Source: Chitinophaga pinensis (GTDB lineage: Bacteria; Bacteroidota; Bacteroidia; UKL13-3). From it: a DNA stretch of 64,000 bases. The notes below the pieces were generated by a model, which worked only from the letters and a program-made list of their open reading frames with translations, made no database searches and was not told where the DNA came from. The stretch covers positions 55,332 to 119,331 of the forward strand of contig CAMARW010000009.1 in assembly GCA_945860865.1 (NCBI GenBank), written 5' to 3'. A program made the translations under genes and the position numbers. Position 1 is the first letter of the stretch, and the number at the start of each line of letters is the position of its first letter. Shown in pieces: positions 56,866-64,000 of the stretch.

Positions 56866-57747
56866 TTAAGCTTTTGCTTGTAATGCTATTAACATGGCTG
56901 AACCAATCTCTGCTGGCGACTCAACTACATGAATACCGCACTCGGCCATGATGGCCATTTTTGCAGCAGCGGTATCGTCTTTTCCACCAATAATTGCCCC
57001 AGCATGACCCATTCTTCTGCCTGGAGGCGCTGTTTGTCCGGCAATAAAGCCTACTACTGGTTTTTTGTTTCCATTAGCTTTAATCCAACGAGCAGCATCT
57101 GCTTCGTAGCTTCCGCCAATTTCACCAATCATAATTATGGCGTCTGTTTCAGGATCATTCATTAATAACTCAACGGCATCTTTGGTAGGCGTTCCAATTA
57201 TAGGGTCGCCGCCAATACCAATGGCAGTACTTATACCTAAACCTGCTTTTACTACTTGGTCTGCTGCTTCATAAGTTAAGGTACCCGATTTAGATACGAT
57301 GCCAATTCTTCCTGGTTTAAAAACAAAACCTGGCATAATACCTACTTTAGCTTGCCCTGGAGTAATTACACCTGGGCAGTTTGGCCCAATAAGGGTGCAA
57401 TTTCTGTTTTTGATATATTCTTTAACAGCAATCATATCATTAACAGGAATTCCCTCTGTAATACATACAATCACTTTTATACCTGCTTCTGCAGCTTCCA
57501 TAATAGCATCTGCAGCAAACGCAGGTGGAACAAAAATAATAGAAACATTGGCGTCTGCTGTTTTTACTGCATCTGCAACAGTATTAAAAACAGGTTTATC
57601 TAAATGAGTTTGACCGCCTTTTCCAGGGGTAACACCACCCACTAAATTGGTGCCATATTCAATCATTTGTTGTGCGTGGAAACTTCCTTCGCTTCCGGTG
57701 AACCCTTGAACAATCACCTTAGAATTTTTATCTACTAATACCGACAT
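56866..57747 (-). CDS. sucD: Succinate-CoA ligase, alpha subunit
   Basis: 293 residues. CoA-binding Rossmann domain with [20 protein letters not shown] near the N terminus split over the usual positions, [13 protein letters not shown], and [10 protein letters not shown]. The phospho-histidine motif [10 protein letters not shown] is intact in the C-terminal ligase domain. The enzyme converts succinyl-CoA to succinate with substrate-level phosphorylation in the TCA cycle. The beta subunit gene sucC is not beside it. A near-consensus -7 element (CATATTTG, 57774-57767 on the minus strand) lies 20 nt upstream. Confidence 0.95.
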   Translation of the reverse strand: MSVLVDKNSKVIVQGFTGSEGSFHAQQMIEYGTNLVGGVTPGKGGQTHLDKPVFNTVADAVKTADANVSIIFVPPAFAADAIMEAAEAGIKVIVCITEGIPVNDMIAVKEYIKNRNCTLIGPNCPGVITPGQAKVGIMPGFVFKPGRIGIVSKSGTLTYEAADQVVKAGLGISTAIGIGGDPIIGTPTKDAVELLMNDPETDAIIMIGEIGGSYEADAARWIKANGNKKPVVGFIAGQTAPPGRRMGHAGAIIGGKDDTAAAKMAIMAECGIHVVESPAEIGSAMLIALQAKA

Positions 57748-57811
57748 ATTTTCTATTTTTGAATTGCAAATATGAACTATTTTTTTTTAAAACTTTAACC
57801 GTAAAAATTAA

Positions 57812-60271
57812 TTATTTATTCAGTTGGTTTTGAATGGTTTTAAGTAACAATTCCTTTTTTATAGGCTTGTTTAAATACGCATTTATTCCAATTTCAAAAC
57901 ATTTTTTCTTTTCTAATGAATCATCATTGGCAGAAATTGCAATTATTGGCACTTCTCTGTCTCTCTCAAATTCGGCTGCGTTTCTAATCATTTTGGCGGC
58001 TTCTATTCCATCCATTGCAGGCATTTGAATGTCCATTAAAATTAAATCGTAGTTATTTTCTTTTATAAGAGCTAATGCCTTCAAACCATTTTCTGCTATT
58101 TGATAATTATATCCTTCTTTCTCTAAAATTTTCGAAAACAAAAATTGGTTATCCTGATGGTCTTCAACAATTAAAATTTTGAAATTTGCAGGGCTAAATG
58201 AGACAAGCATACTTTTACTAAACTCAAACTCGGTAGTATTTGCATCCAACTCTTCAAGTTCTATTTTTAGAATAAAATTACTGCCTTTGCCTTTTTCAGA
58301 AATTACCTCCATTTTACCACCCATTAATTCTGCTAATTCTTTCACATTTTTTAAACCAATACCAAACCCGGCTTCTGCAATTGCCCGCTTTTGAGTGCCT
58401 TTGAATATATTTTTAATTTCTTTTTCTGTTAAACCAAAACCTTCATCAATTATAGAAAACTGAATAATACTTAGTTTTTTTTCGCCTACTTTCTTAGTGG
58501 AAAGTAGTAATACTTCAATCTTCACAATACCTCTGGAGGTTTGCTTTACCGCATTGCTTAATAGGTTTTGAACCATAATTAAAACCTTTTGTTTGTCTGC
58601 GTTTACCATTTTTGGGATGCCTGGCATTACCATTTGATTAAACAACAAACCTTTATTTTTACATTGTAAACTGTAAATGCTAAATAATTCTTCAAGGCCA
58701 TTTACTAAATCAAATGGGGCCAAGATGGGTTTAGCCTCATTTCTATCTAATTGCAAGTAAGTAATGAGGTTGTTTAAAATAAAAACCAACTCTTCTCCAC
58801 CTAATTTAATAAAAGAGAGGTACTCTTTTAGCTCTCCAAATGTTTTGCTTTCTAGGGCCAATTGACTCATCCCAACAACGCCATTTAGGGGAGATCTTAT
58901 CTCATGATTGAGCTGATTTAATATATTGCTTTTAGAGCGATTACTTATTTCATAACTTTTAGATTTTTTGTTAACTTGAAATAAATACAACAACAAGGAA
59001 ACTATTAATGTTAAAAAAACTAAAATTATAACAGCTGCAAGTAAAAGAATGTTTCTTTGTTTTATGGCAGATTCTTGTTCTCTTATTTTTAAATTATTTA
59101 TCTCATTTTCTTTTTCAATAATTTTTATTTTCTGTTCTTTTCTCTCATTTTCAAACTCGGAAGCTGCCAAATTTACCTGGCTATTATTTTCTGTACCTGA
59201 AAATTCTTTTTTAGCTTGTGTGTATAGCGTGGCAAAAGAATCTTGCTTGTGTTTGTTATTTAAATCTTTGTACAAATCTGCAGCAGATTGGTAAACACTG
59301 GCTATTTCTAAATTTCCTATGTTTTTCTGATTGTTGTTTATACCTATTTGCAAATAATACAGCGCAGAATCATATTTTCTAATATTGCTGTAAGCGGTAA
59401 TTAAATTAGAAATTACTAATAATTGAGATTTAACATCTTTTGATTGGATGTTTATTCGATAAGATTCATTCAGGAAAGGCATTGCTTTATACCCTTGTTT
59501 TCTTTTAAGGTAAACTAAGCCTATATTGTTTAATGCAGAAGAAATATCTGCTGCATTGCTCTTTTTTCTAAAAACTTCAAGGGCGTTAAAATAGTGATTC
59601 AATGCTTTTAAGTCGTACCCTTTCTGCTGGTAAATATTGGCTAAATTGTTTTCAATTTCTGCAATTATTAGGCTGTTCTCAAAACCTTTATAAAAATCTA
59701 GCGACCGTAAATAATATTCTTCGGCAATTTTAAGTTTCCCTATATGCACCATCAATGAGGCTATATTGTTATAGGTTTTTGCTGCCCGCGCTCTATCTCC
59801 AACTTGCTCTGAAATTTTTACTGATGCGATATAATATTGAAGCGCTTTGGTAAAATCACTTTTTATAAAATACAGATTACCTAAACTATGGTAGGCAAAG
59901 GCAACTGATTTGGGCTCTTTGCAACTTTTAGCAAAGGATAATCCATTTAAATAATAGGTTCTTGCTTCTGCCCATTTTCCTCTATCCTTCTCTAAAACAC
60001 CCAAAGTTATTAGGGCATTGGCTTTGCCTTTGCAATAATTTAGTTTGTTCGAAATGGTGAAGGCTTGCTGGGCATAACTACTTGCCCTTGCTGTATCTAT
60101 TTTTTTGATGCAATTGGCTAAACCACTTAATATATCTGCACGCTGCAAATCGTTAGCATAAGGCAATAAGCTCTCTAAGCTATCTTTTTCATAATCTTCT
60201 TGTCCTTTTAATACGCTCTGAAACTGAAGCAATATTAAAACGAGGAAAAAGCTTATTTTTTTTAATTGCAT
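57812..60271 (-). CDS. Hybrid sensor histidine kinase with TPR input domain and C-terminal receiver
   Basis: 819 residues. Signal peptide (ISFFLVLILLQFQSVLKG), about seven TPR repeats (about 35-330), a coiled coil (about 350-395), one membrane segment (about 402-428). Then HisKA with the acceptor His in NQLNHEIRSPLNGV (about 455-468), HATPase (DEGFGLTEKEIK, GFGIGLKNVKELA), and a receiver with Asp in LILMDIQMPAMDG (about 698-815). Periplasmic TPR input with a cytoplasmic hybrid kinase is a common Bacteroidota design. No output regulator is adjacent, so the partner is unknown. Confidence 0.93.
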   Translation of the reverse strand: MQLKKISFFLVLILLQFQSVLKGQEDYEKDSLESLLPYANDLQRADILSGLANCIKKIDTARASSYAQQAFTISNKLNYCKGKANALITLGVLEKDRGKWAEARTYYLNGLSFAKSCKEPKSVAFAYHSLGNLYFIKSDFTKALQYYIASVKISEQVGDRARAAKTYNNIASLMVHIGKLKIAEEYYLRSLDFYKGFENSLIIAEIENNLANIYQQKGYDLKALNHYFNALEVFRKKSNAADISSALNNIGLVYLKRKQGYKAMPFLNESYRINIQSKDVKSQLLVISNLITAYSNIRKYDSALYYLQIGINNNQKNIGNLEIASVYQSAADLYKDLNNKHKQDSFATLYTQAKKEFSGTENNSQVNLAASEFENERKEQKIKIIEKENEINNLKIREQESAIKQRNILLLAAVIILVFLTLIVSLLLYLFQVNKKSKSYEISNRSKSNILNQLNHEIRSPLNGVVGMSQLALESKTFGELKEYLSFIKLGGEELVFILNNLITYLQLDRNEAKPILAPFDLVNGLEELFSIYSLQCKNKGLLFNQMVMPGIPKMVNADKQKVLIMVQNLLSNAVKQTSRGIVKIEVLLLSTKKVGEKKLSIIQFSIIDEGFGLTEKEIKNIFKGTQKRAIAEAGFGIGLKNVKELAELMGGKMEVISEKGKGSNFILKIELEELDANTTEFEFSKSMLVSFSPANFKILIVEDHQDNQFLFSKILEKEGYNYQIAENGLKALALIKENNYDLILMDIQMPAMDGIEAAKMIRNAAEFERDREVPIIAISANDDSLEKKKCFEIGINAYLNKPIKKELLLKTIQNQLNK

Positions 60272-60399
60272 GGCAATAAATTAGGCAGCAAATTACACCT
60301 GCTATCAAGAAAATACTAATTTATTTTCTTATATCTTGGATAATTCTTTCCAAAAAGTTGCTACTTGCTACTCATTCGTGTTTTCCATTTTTATTTTTT

Positions 60400-60735
60400 T
60401 TATAATGCCAAGGCAATTGTGGGGTCCCAAAATTGTTTTTCAAAGTCTTTAACTTGCTCATTTTCTATACTTAAGCCTTCGCTTTCTAACAGTTCTTGCA
60501 TTTTTGTTGGAGTGGCAAAATGCTGCTTACCACTTAATAAGCCATGGCGGTTTACTACGCGGTGTGCAGGTACATAATGGGCTTGTGTATGAGATGCATT
60601 CATGGCATACCCAACCAAACGCGCGCCGCTGGCAGCCCCCAAATAACGTGCTATGGCGCCGTATGTGCTTACTCTTCCATAAGGTATTAATCGCACCACT
60701 TGATATACATCTTCATAAAAATCGTTGCGCTTCAT
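60400..60735 (-). CDS. Alkyltransferase-like (ATL) protein of the MGMT family
   Basis: 111 residues matching the C-terminal DNA-binding domain of O6-alkylguanine-DNA alkyltransferase: IPYGRVSTYGAIARYLG, then GYAMNAS and the active-site region. Where the alkyltransferase has PCHRV, this protein has PAHRV: the alkyl-accepting Cys is Ala. That defines the ATL group, which binds O6-alkylguanine without repair and flags it for nucleotide excision repair. It is divergent from recQ with 61 nt between starts. Confidence 0.9.
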   Translation of the reverse strand: MKRNDFYEDVYQVVRLIPYGRVSTYGAIARYLGAASGARLVGYAMNASHTQAHYVPAHRVVNRHGLLSGKQHFATPTKMQELLESEGLSIENEQVKDFEKQFWDPTIALAL

Positions 60736-60784
60736 TTTTCGTATTTTTGGTTCAAGCTTATTTTATCTAATACAAATCAAGTGT

Positions 60785-60792
60785 TATGTTTG
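60785..60792 (+). promoter_or_regulatory. -7 element directly before recQ
   Basis: TATGTTTG matches TAnnTTTG exactly but ends only 4 nt before the recQ ATG. If used, the transcript would start at or inside the start codon and be leaderless. No good -33 box is seen, so it may be chance. Confidence 0.3.
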
Positions 60793-60796
60793 ACAA

Positions 60797-62938
60797 ATGC
60801 AAACAGCTATTATCCCGCAGCAAATATTAAAAAAGCATTTTGGTTTCGAAAACTTTCGTCCGCTACAGGAAGAAATTATTGAAGGTGTTTTACAACATAA
60901 AGACACCTTGGTGCTTATGCCTACAGGTGGAGGTAAATCGGTTTGCTTTCAGGTGCCGGCCCTGTTATTGCCAAATCTTACGCTGGTGGTTTCGCCCCTT
61001 ATTGCACTTATGAAAGACCAGGTAGATGCGCTGCAAGCCAATGGTATTGCCGCTGCTTTCTTAAATAGTAGTATGAGCGAAGCAGATCAAAATGTTTTAT
61101 TGGAAAGGGTAAAAGAAAATGCCATTAAATTGCTCTATGTATCGCCCGAAAAGTTACTGGCGCTCTTGCCTTATTTTGCTACGCAAATACCCATTTCGTT
61201 AATTGCCATTGATGAGGCACATTGCATAAGCGCTTGGGGACATGATTTTAGACCTGAATATACCAAACTAAAACAACTCAAGGAGGTATGGCCTAATGTG
61301 CCCATTGTGGCCCTTACTGCTACCGCCGATAAAATTACGCGCAAAGATATTATGCAGCAATTAGCCCTGCAAGAGCCTGCTGTTTTTGTGGCTAGTTTTG
61401 ATAGACCAAACTTAAGTTTGCAGGTGCGTTTTGGGGTAAAAAAGAAAAAGAAAATGGAGGAAATTACGTCCTTCATTCATGCGCGGGCTAATGAGTGTGG
61501 CATTATCTATTGCCTTAGCAGAAAGGCTACCGAAGAAATGGCAACCGATCTCCAAGTTTTTGGTATTGCCGCAGATTTTTACCACGCGGGTATGAGCGCT
61601 TCAGATAGGTCTAAAATTCAAGACGATTTTATTCATGATAGAACCAAGGTTATTTGTGCCACCATTGCTTTTGGTATGGGCATAGATAAAAGTAATGTGC
61701 GCTTTGTAATTCATAATAGCCTGCCTAAAAATATGGAGGGCTATTACCAAGAAATTGGTAGGGCGGGAAGAGATGGTTTGCCCAGCGATACACTCTTATA
61801 CTACAGCCTTGGAGATGTTATGATGCTGCGCAGCTTTATTGAAGAAAGCGGACAAAAAGAGCTGAACCTAGAAAAGCTTAACCGCATGCAGCAATATGCC
61901 GAAGCGCCCATTTGTAGGCGCAAAATACTGCTGGCCTATTTTGGAGAAACGCTCGCGCAAGCTTGTCAAAATTGTGATGTTTGTCAAGCACCTCGCCAGG
62001 TTTTTGATGGCACTTTGTTGGCGCAAAAAGCCTTGTCGGCATTGGCTCGAACCAACCAAAATGTAGGCGTAAACGTGCTTATTGATATTTTACGTGGCTC
62101 GCACAGAAAAGAAATTATTGAAAACAATTACGACCGCATTAAAACTTTTGGTGCTGGCAAAGATAAAAGCTTTGCAGAATGGCAACAGCTGTTATTGCAA
62201 ATGCTTAATTTGGGTTTGGTAGAAATGGCGTACGACGATAACTACACGCTTAAAATTACAACTTTTGGCAACGATATTTTATATGGTAAGCGAAAAATAG
62301 ATTTGGTTCAGACCGAGGTTAAAGCTGCTTTTGTACCTAAAAACCCTTGGGGGGTTAAGGTGTATACAGAACAAAACACGGAAGAACTTTTATTTGAGCA
62401 ATTGCGGGCCAGCAGAAGGGTGCTAGCCGAAAAAGAAAATGTGCCAGCTTATGTTATTTTTAGTGATGCTACCCTCAAAGATATTGTTGCCAAAAAACCG
62501 CAAAGCCTTGCCCAATTTATAGAGGTAAACGGCATGGGCGAACACAAGGTTAAAAAGTATGGCAATACTTTGCTAAAAGAATTACAGCGCTGGCAAAAAG
62601 AGCATGGCATTAAACAGCCAAAGGGAAATACCTATAAAGAAACATTGGCCTTGCTACAACAGGGTTTTTCTATTGAAGATATTGCCCTTACCCGCCAATT
62701 ACACGAGAGCACTATTTACTCGCATTTAGCCCAATTATTCCAAACCAAAGAAATAAACGATATAAGTAAATATTACAGCGAATCTGATTTGGCTTTGGTT
62801 AGAAAGGCTAGGGCAGAAACGGGCGAAACCAAACAGTTAAACCCCATTTACACCCACTTGCAAGAAGCAGTTCCGCATCATGTTATCCGGCTTTGCTTGA
62901 GCGTAATTGAAAGGGAAGAGAAGGATGGGGATGATTAG
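60797..62938 (+). CDS. recQ: ATP-dependent DNA helicase RecQ
   Basis: 713 residues. SF2 helicase core with Walker A MPTGGGKSVCFQ, DEAH box AIDEAHCISAWGHDFRPEY, and motif VI YYQEIGRAGRDGLPSD. The RecQ zinc-binding Cys are in CRRKILLAYFGE ... CQNCDVC. Winged-helix RQC (about 400-515), HRDC (about 530-600), and a C-terminal HTH-like domain (about 615-700, LLQQGFSIEDIALTRQL) follow. RecQ unwinds 3'-tailed DNA in recombination and fork repair. The last 102 nt overlap a truncated gene on the other strand. Confidence 0.95.
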   Translation: MQTAIIPQQILKKHFGFENFRPLQEEIIEGVLQHKDTLVLMPTGGGKSVCFQVPALLLPNLTLVVSPLIALMKDQVDALQANGIAAAFLNSSMSEADQNVLLERVKENAIKLLYVSPEKLLALLPYFATQIPISLIAIDEAHCISAWGHDFRPEYTKLKQLKEVWPNVPIVALTATADKITRKDIMQQLALQEPAVFVASFDRPNLSLQVRFGVKKKKKMEEITSFIHARANECGIIYCLSRKATEEMATDLQVFGIAADFYHAGMSASDRSKIQDDFIHDRTKVICATIAFGMGIDKSNVRFVIHNSLPKNMEGYYQEIGRAGRDGLPSDTLLYYSLGDVMMLRSFIEESGQKELNLEKLNRMQQYAEAPICRRKILLAYFGETLAQACQNCDVCQAPRQVFDGTLLAQKALSALARTNQNVGVNVLIDILRGSHRKEIIENNYDRIKTFGAGKDKSFAEWQQLLLQMLNLGLVEMAYDDNYTLKITTFGNDILYGKRKIDLVQTEVKAAFVPKNPWGVKVYTEQNTEELLFEQLRASRRVLAEKENVPAYVIFSDATLKDIVAKKPQSLAQFIEVNGMGEHKVKKYGNTLLKELQRWQKEHGIKQPKGNTYKETLALLQQGFSIEDIALTRQLHESTIYSHLAQLFQTKEINDISKYYSESDLALVRKARAETGETKQLNPIYTHLQEAVPHHVIRLCLSVIEREEKDGDD

Positions 62939-63256
62939 CAATGAATTTACTGGATTCATACTGATACCTATTCCCGTATAGTAGTTTGCCCTTTCTAATC
63001 TTCTTAAATTGAATTTAGGTGAAAATTCCATATTTAAATTAGAGATAAAATTATTTGTTTCAATCTTGAAATCTGCAAACAAGCGTTTATCTGTATGGGT
63101 AGAAACAGATAAAATTGATTGAACCGGGCTTTTGGCTAATCCAATTGGATAGCTCGATAAGGCAGGTAGTGCAATTCGATCATCGCATTTAGCAATTTCT
63201 TCCTTTTTGCAGCCTAGATAAAAGGTCAATAAAACAAATAAACTGATTCTTTTCAT
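62837..63256 (-). pseudogene. Truncated lipoprotein gene running into recQ
   Basis: 139-residue frame. It starts with a lipoprotein signal peptide (ISLFVLLTFYLGC, Cys16), then SSYPIGLAKSPVQS. From about residue 107 the frame is simply the antisense of the recQ 3' end, so the original protein is cut off there. I do not recognise the remaining ~105 residues with confidence; the SYPIG start faintly recalls secreted glycoside hydrolases. Best read as the 5' remnant of a larger secreted protein, though a real small lipoprotein cannot be excluded. Confidence 0.45.
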
Positions 63257-63327
63257 TACAATTTGAGATTATTGGCATTTTGCTTGGCCTCCTGCCACCA
63301 AAAGACTTTAGTTGTTAGCAACAGTAT

Positions 63328-63500
63328 TTAATTTACAATATACTTAGTTTTGTTTAATTGTCCAGAACTTTTAAATAAGTTCAATTCAATTCCTTTTTTA
63401 AGATCTCGGCTAGCAGTAGCTGAGGATATATCTTTAAAAACATTCATGTAATCCTTCCGACTGAATTACATTTCATAAGGAGGCTTCATTGATAATATCA
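63328..63500 (-). pseudogene. Decayed remnant of a Fic-type protein (C-terminal winged helix)
   Basis: On the minus strand an open piece ending at a TAA (63328-63330) encodes SRKDYMNVFKDISSATASRD followed by LKKGIELNLF and QLNKTKYIVN. The YMNVFKxxSxATASRDLK pattern is typical of the winged-helix end of Fic family proteins. Just upstream, in the same frame, a TAA interrupts it: KPPYEM, stop, FSRKDYM. Further upstream two more stops follow. No complete gene can be drawn, so this is a nonsense-decayed fragment. The match is from memory of the family and needs a search. Confidence 0.45.
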
Positions 63501-63627
63501 TTTGATACTATCAAAAGTAGTTTGCTATACTTGTATCTCCAAATAAAATATTGGTGCTAAATCTATACTCCCATCAGACAAAACCCTTGATACTTTTTAA
63601 CTAGTCATTGCAGGTTCCGTTAAACCC

Positions 63628-63906
63628 TTATTTATCTTCTTTTTTGTCTGATAAGTTATCCAAATCTGGAGTTGCACTAATTTGAGAAAGAAACGATATC
63701 GTTCCTTTAGTTTTCCAAATCTTATTCGCCCAAAGTATTCCAATAAGCAATCCTAAAATAATTACAGCCATTGCAATAATGAGATTTAATTGCGTAGGAT
63801 TAGGGAAATAAATAATTCCACCGATTATCAAAGAAATCAATAAGGGAGAGGCAACAATTTTTAGCCAACCAAAAAGCTCCAATAAGAAGTTAAAAATCTT
63901 GAACAT
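63628..63906 (-). CDS. Small membrane protein, function unknown
   Basis: 92 residues with two membrane segments (about 12-35, VASPLLISLIIGGIIYF, and about 40-60, LIIAMAVIILGLLIGILWA) and a charged soluble tail ending in DLDNLSDKKEDK. I do not recognise it. It lies between a decayed fragment and the window edge. A plausible small protein, but too short and isolated for a function. Confidence 0.55.
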   Translation of the reverse strand: MFKIFNFLLELFGWLKIVASPLLISLIIGGIIYFPNPTQLNLIIAMAVIILGLLIGILWANKIWKTKGTISFLSQISATPDLDNLSDKKEDK

Positions 63907-63956
63907 TATATTGTATTTATTTTATGTATGGTATTATTTTCCTGGTTGTTGCTATA

Positions 63957-64000
63957 GCGGTTCAATTGCAGGCTTTTAGGCTGACCGCACAACGTTTGGC
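63957..64000. repeat. Inverted repeat at the window edge ending in ACAACGTTTGGC
   Basis: Outer arms GCGGT (63957-63961) and ACCGC (63984-63988) enclose a small hairpin CAGGCTTTTAGGCTG (63969-63983, one mismatch). A 7-nt bulge is on the left side only. The following ACAACGTTTGGC contains AACGTT and ends like the GTTRRRY core of an integron attC site. The partner core sequence is not in the window, so identity is open. Confidence 0.3.

Noticed and set aside
60365..60577. 70-residue plus-strand frame over the ATL gene
   Set aside because: It is the antisense of a well-supported ATL coding region.

Overview
The window looks like chromosome from an AT-rich member of the Bacteroidota. Four things point there: two giant secreted proteins end in type B (gliding-motility-type) type IX secretion (T9SS) sorting domains, a subtilase ends in a type A sorting domain, SecD and SecF are fused, and perfect Bacteroidota promoters (TTTG, about 19-20 nt, TAnnTTTG) can be read upstream of several genes. 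I found no rRNA, tRNA or CRISPR array.

Layout. 1-6602: two paralogous Ig-repeat surface proteins in tandem; the first is cut by the window edge. 6663-13605: a tRNA methyltransferase, then a five-gene minus-strand run (pssA-like CDP-alcohol phosphotransferase, M28 peptidase, GH3-family protein, lytic transglycosylase, saccharopine dehydrogenase). 13691-17954: an unknown small secreted protein placed 1 nt before a large T9SS subtilase. 18030-21841: polyprenyl synthetase, radA, a HAD phosphatase and a geranylgeranylglyceryl-phosphate-type synthase. 22269-28238: B12-dependent ribonucleotide reductase behind a 427-nt leader region, then a YfhO-type membrane protein. 28264-29030: an IS200/REP-type Y1 transposase flanked by copies of a short palindromic repeat. 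29030-35200: FeoB-associated-type peptide, OmpA protein, secDF, exbB/exbD, uridine kinase. 35362-41939: TetR regulator and a TolC/adaptor/RND efflux operon. 41945-43775: a candidate small structured RNA with its own promoter and terminator, then an ABC-F protein. 44058-47808: a LytS/LytR-type two-component pair. 47848-49668: prmA and L-threonine dehydrogenase. 49708-56750: a glycan-type cluster (two multi-membrane GT-C-like proteins, two sugar-nucleotide SDR epimerases, a polyprenol-phosphate glycosyltransferase, a 2OG-Fe(II) oxygenase). 56866-62938: sucD, a TPR hybrid histidine kinase, an alkyltransferase-like protein, recQ. 62837-64000: a gene-poor, decaying tail with a truncated lipoprotein, the remnant of a Fic-type gene carrying an in-frame stop, a small membrane protein and an unusual inverted repeat at the edge.

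Most of the window is ordinary housekeeping. The places most worth a second look are the candidate RNA at 41981-42105, the REP/transposase unit at 28264-28950, the glycan cluster at 49708-56750, the perfect 9-bp direct repeats with a 12-bp gap beside the LytTR regulator (44023-44052), the ABC-F protein with one apparently decayed composite ATP site, and the degraded right end.
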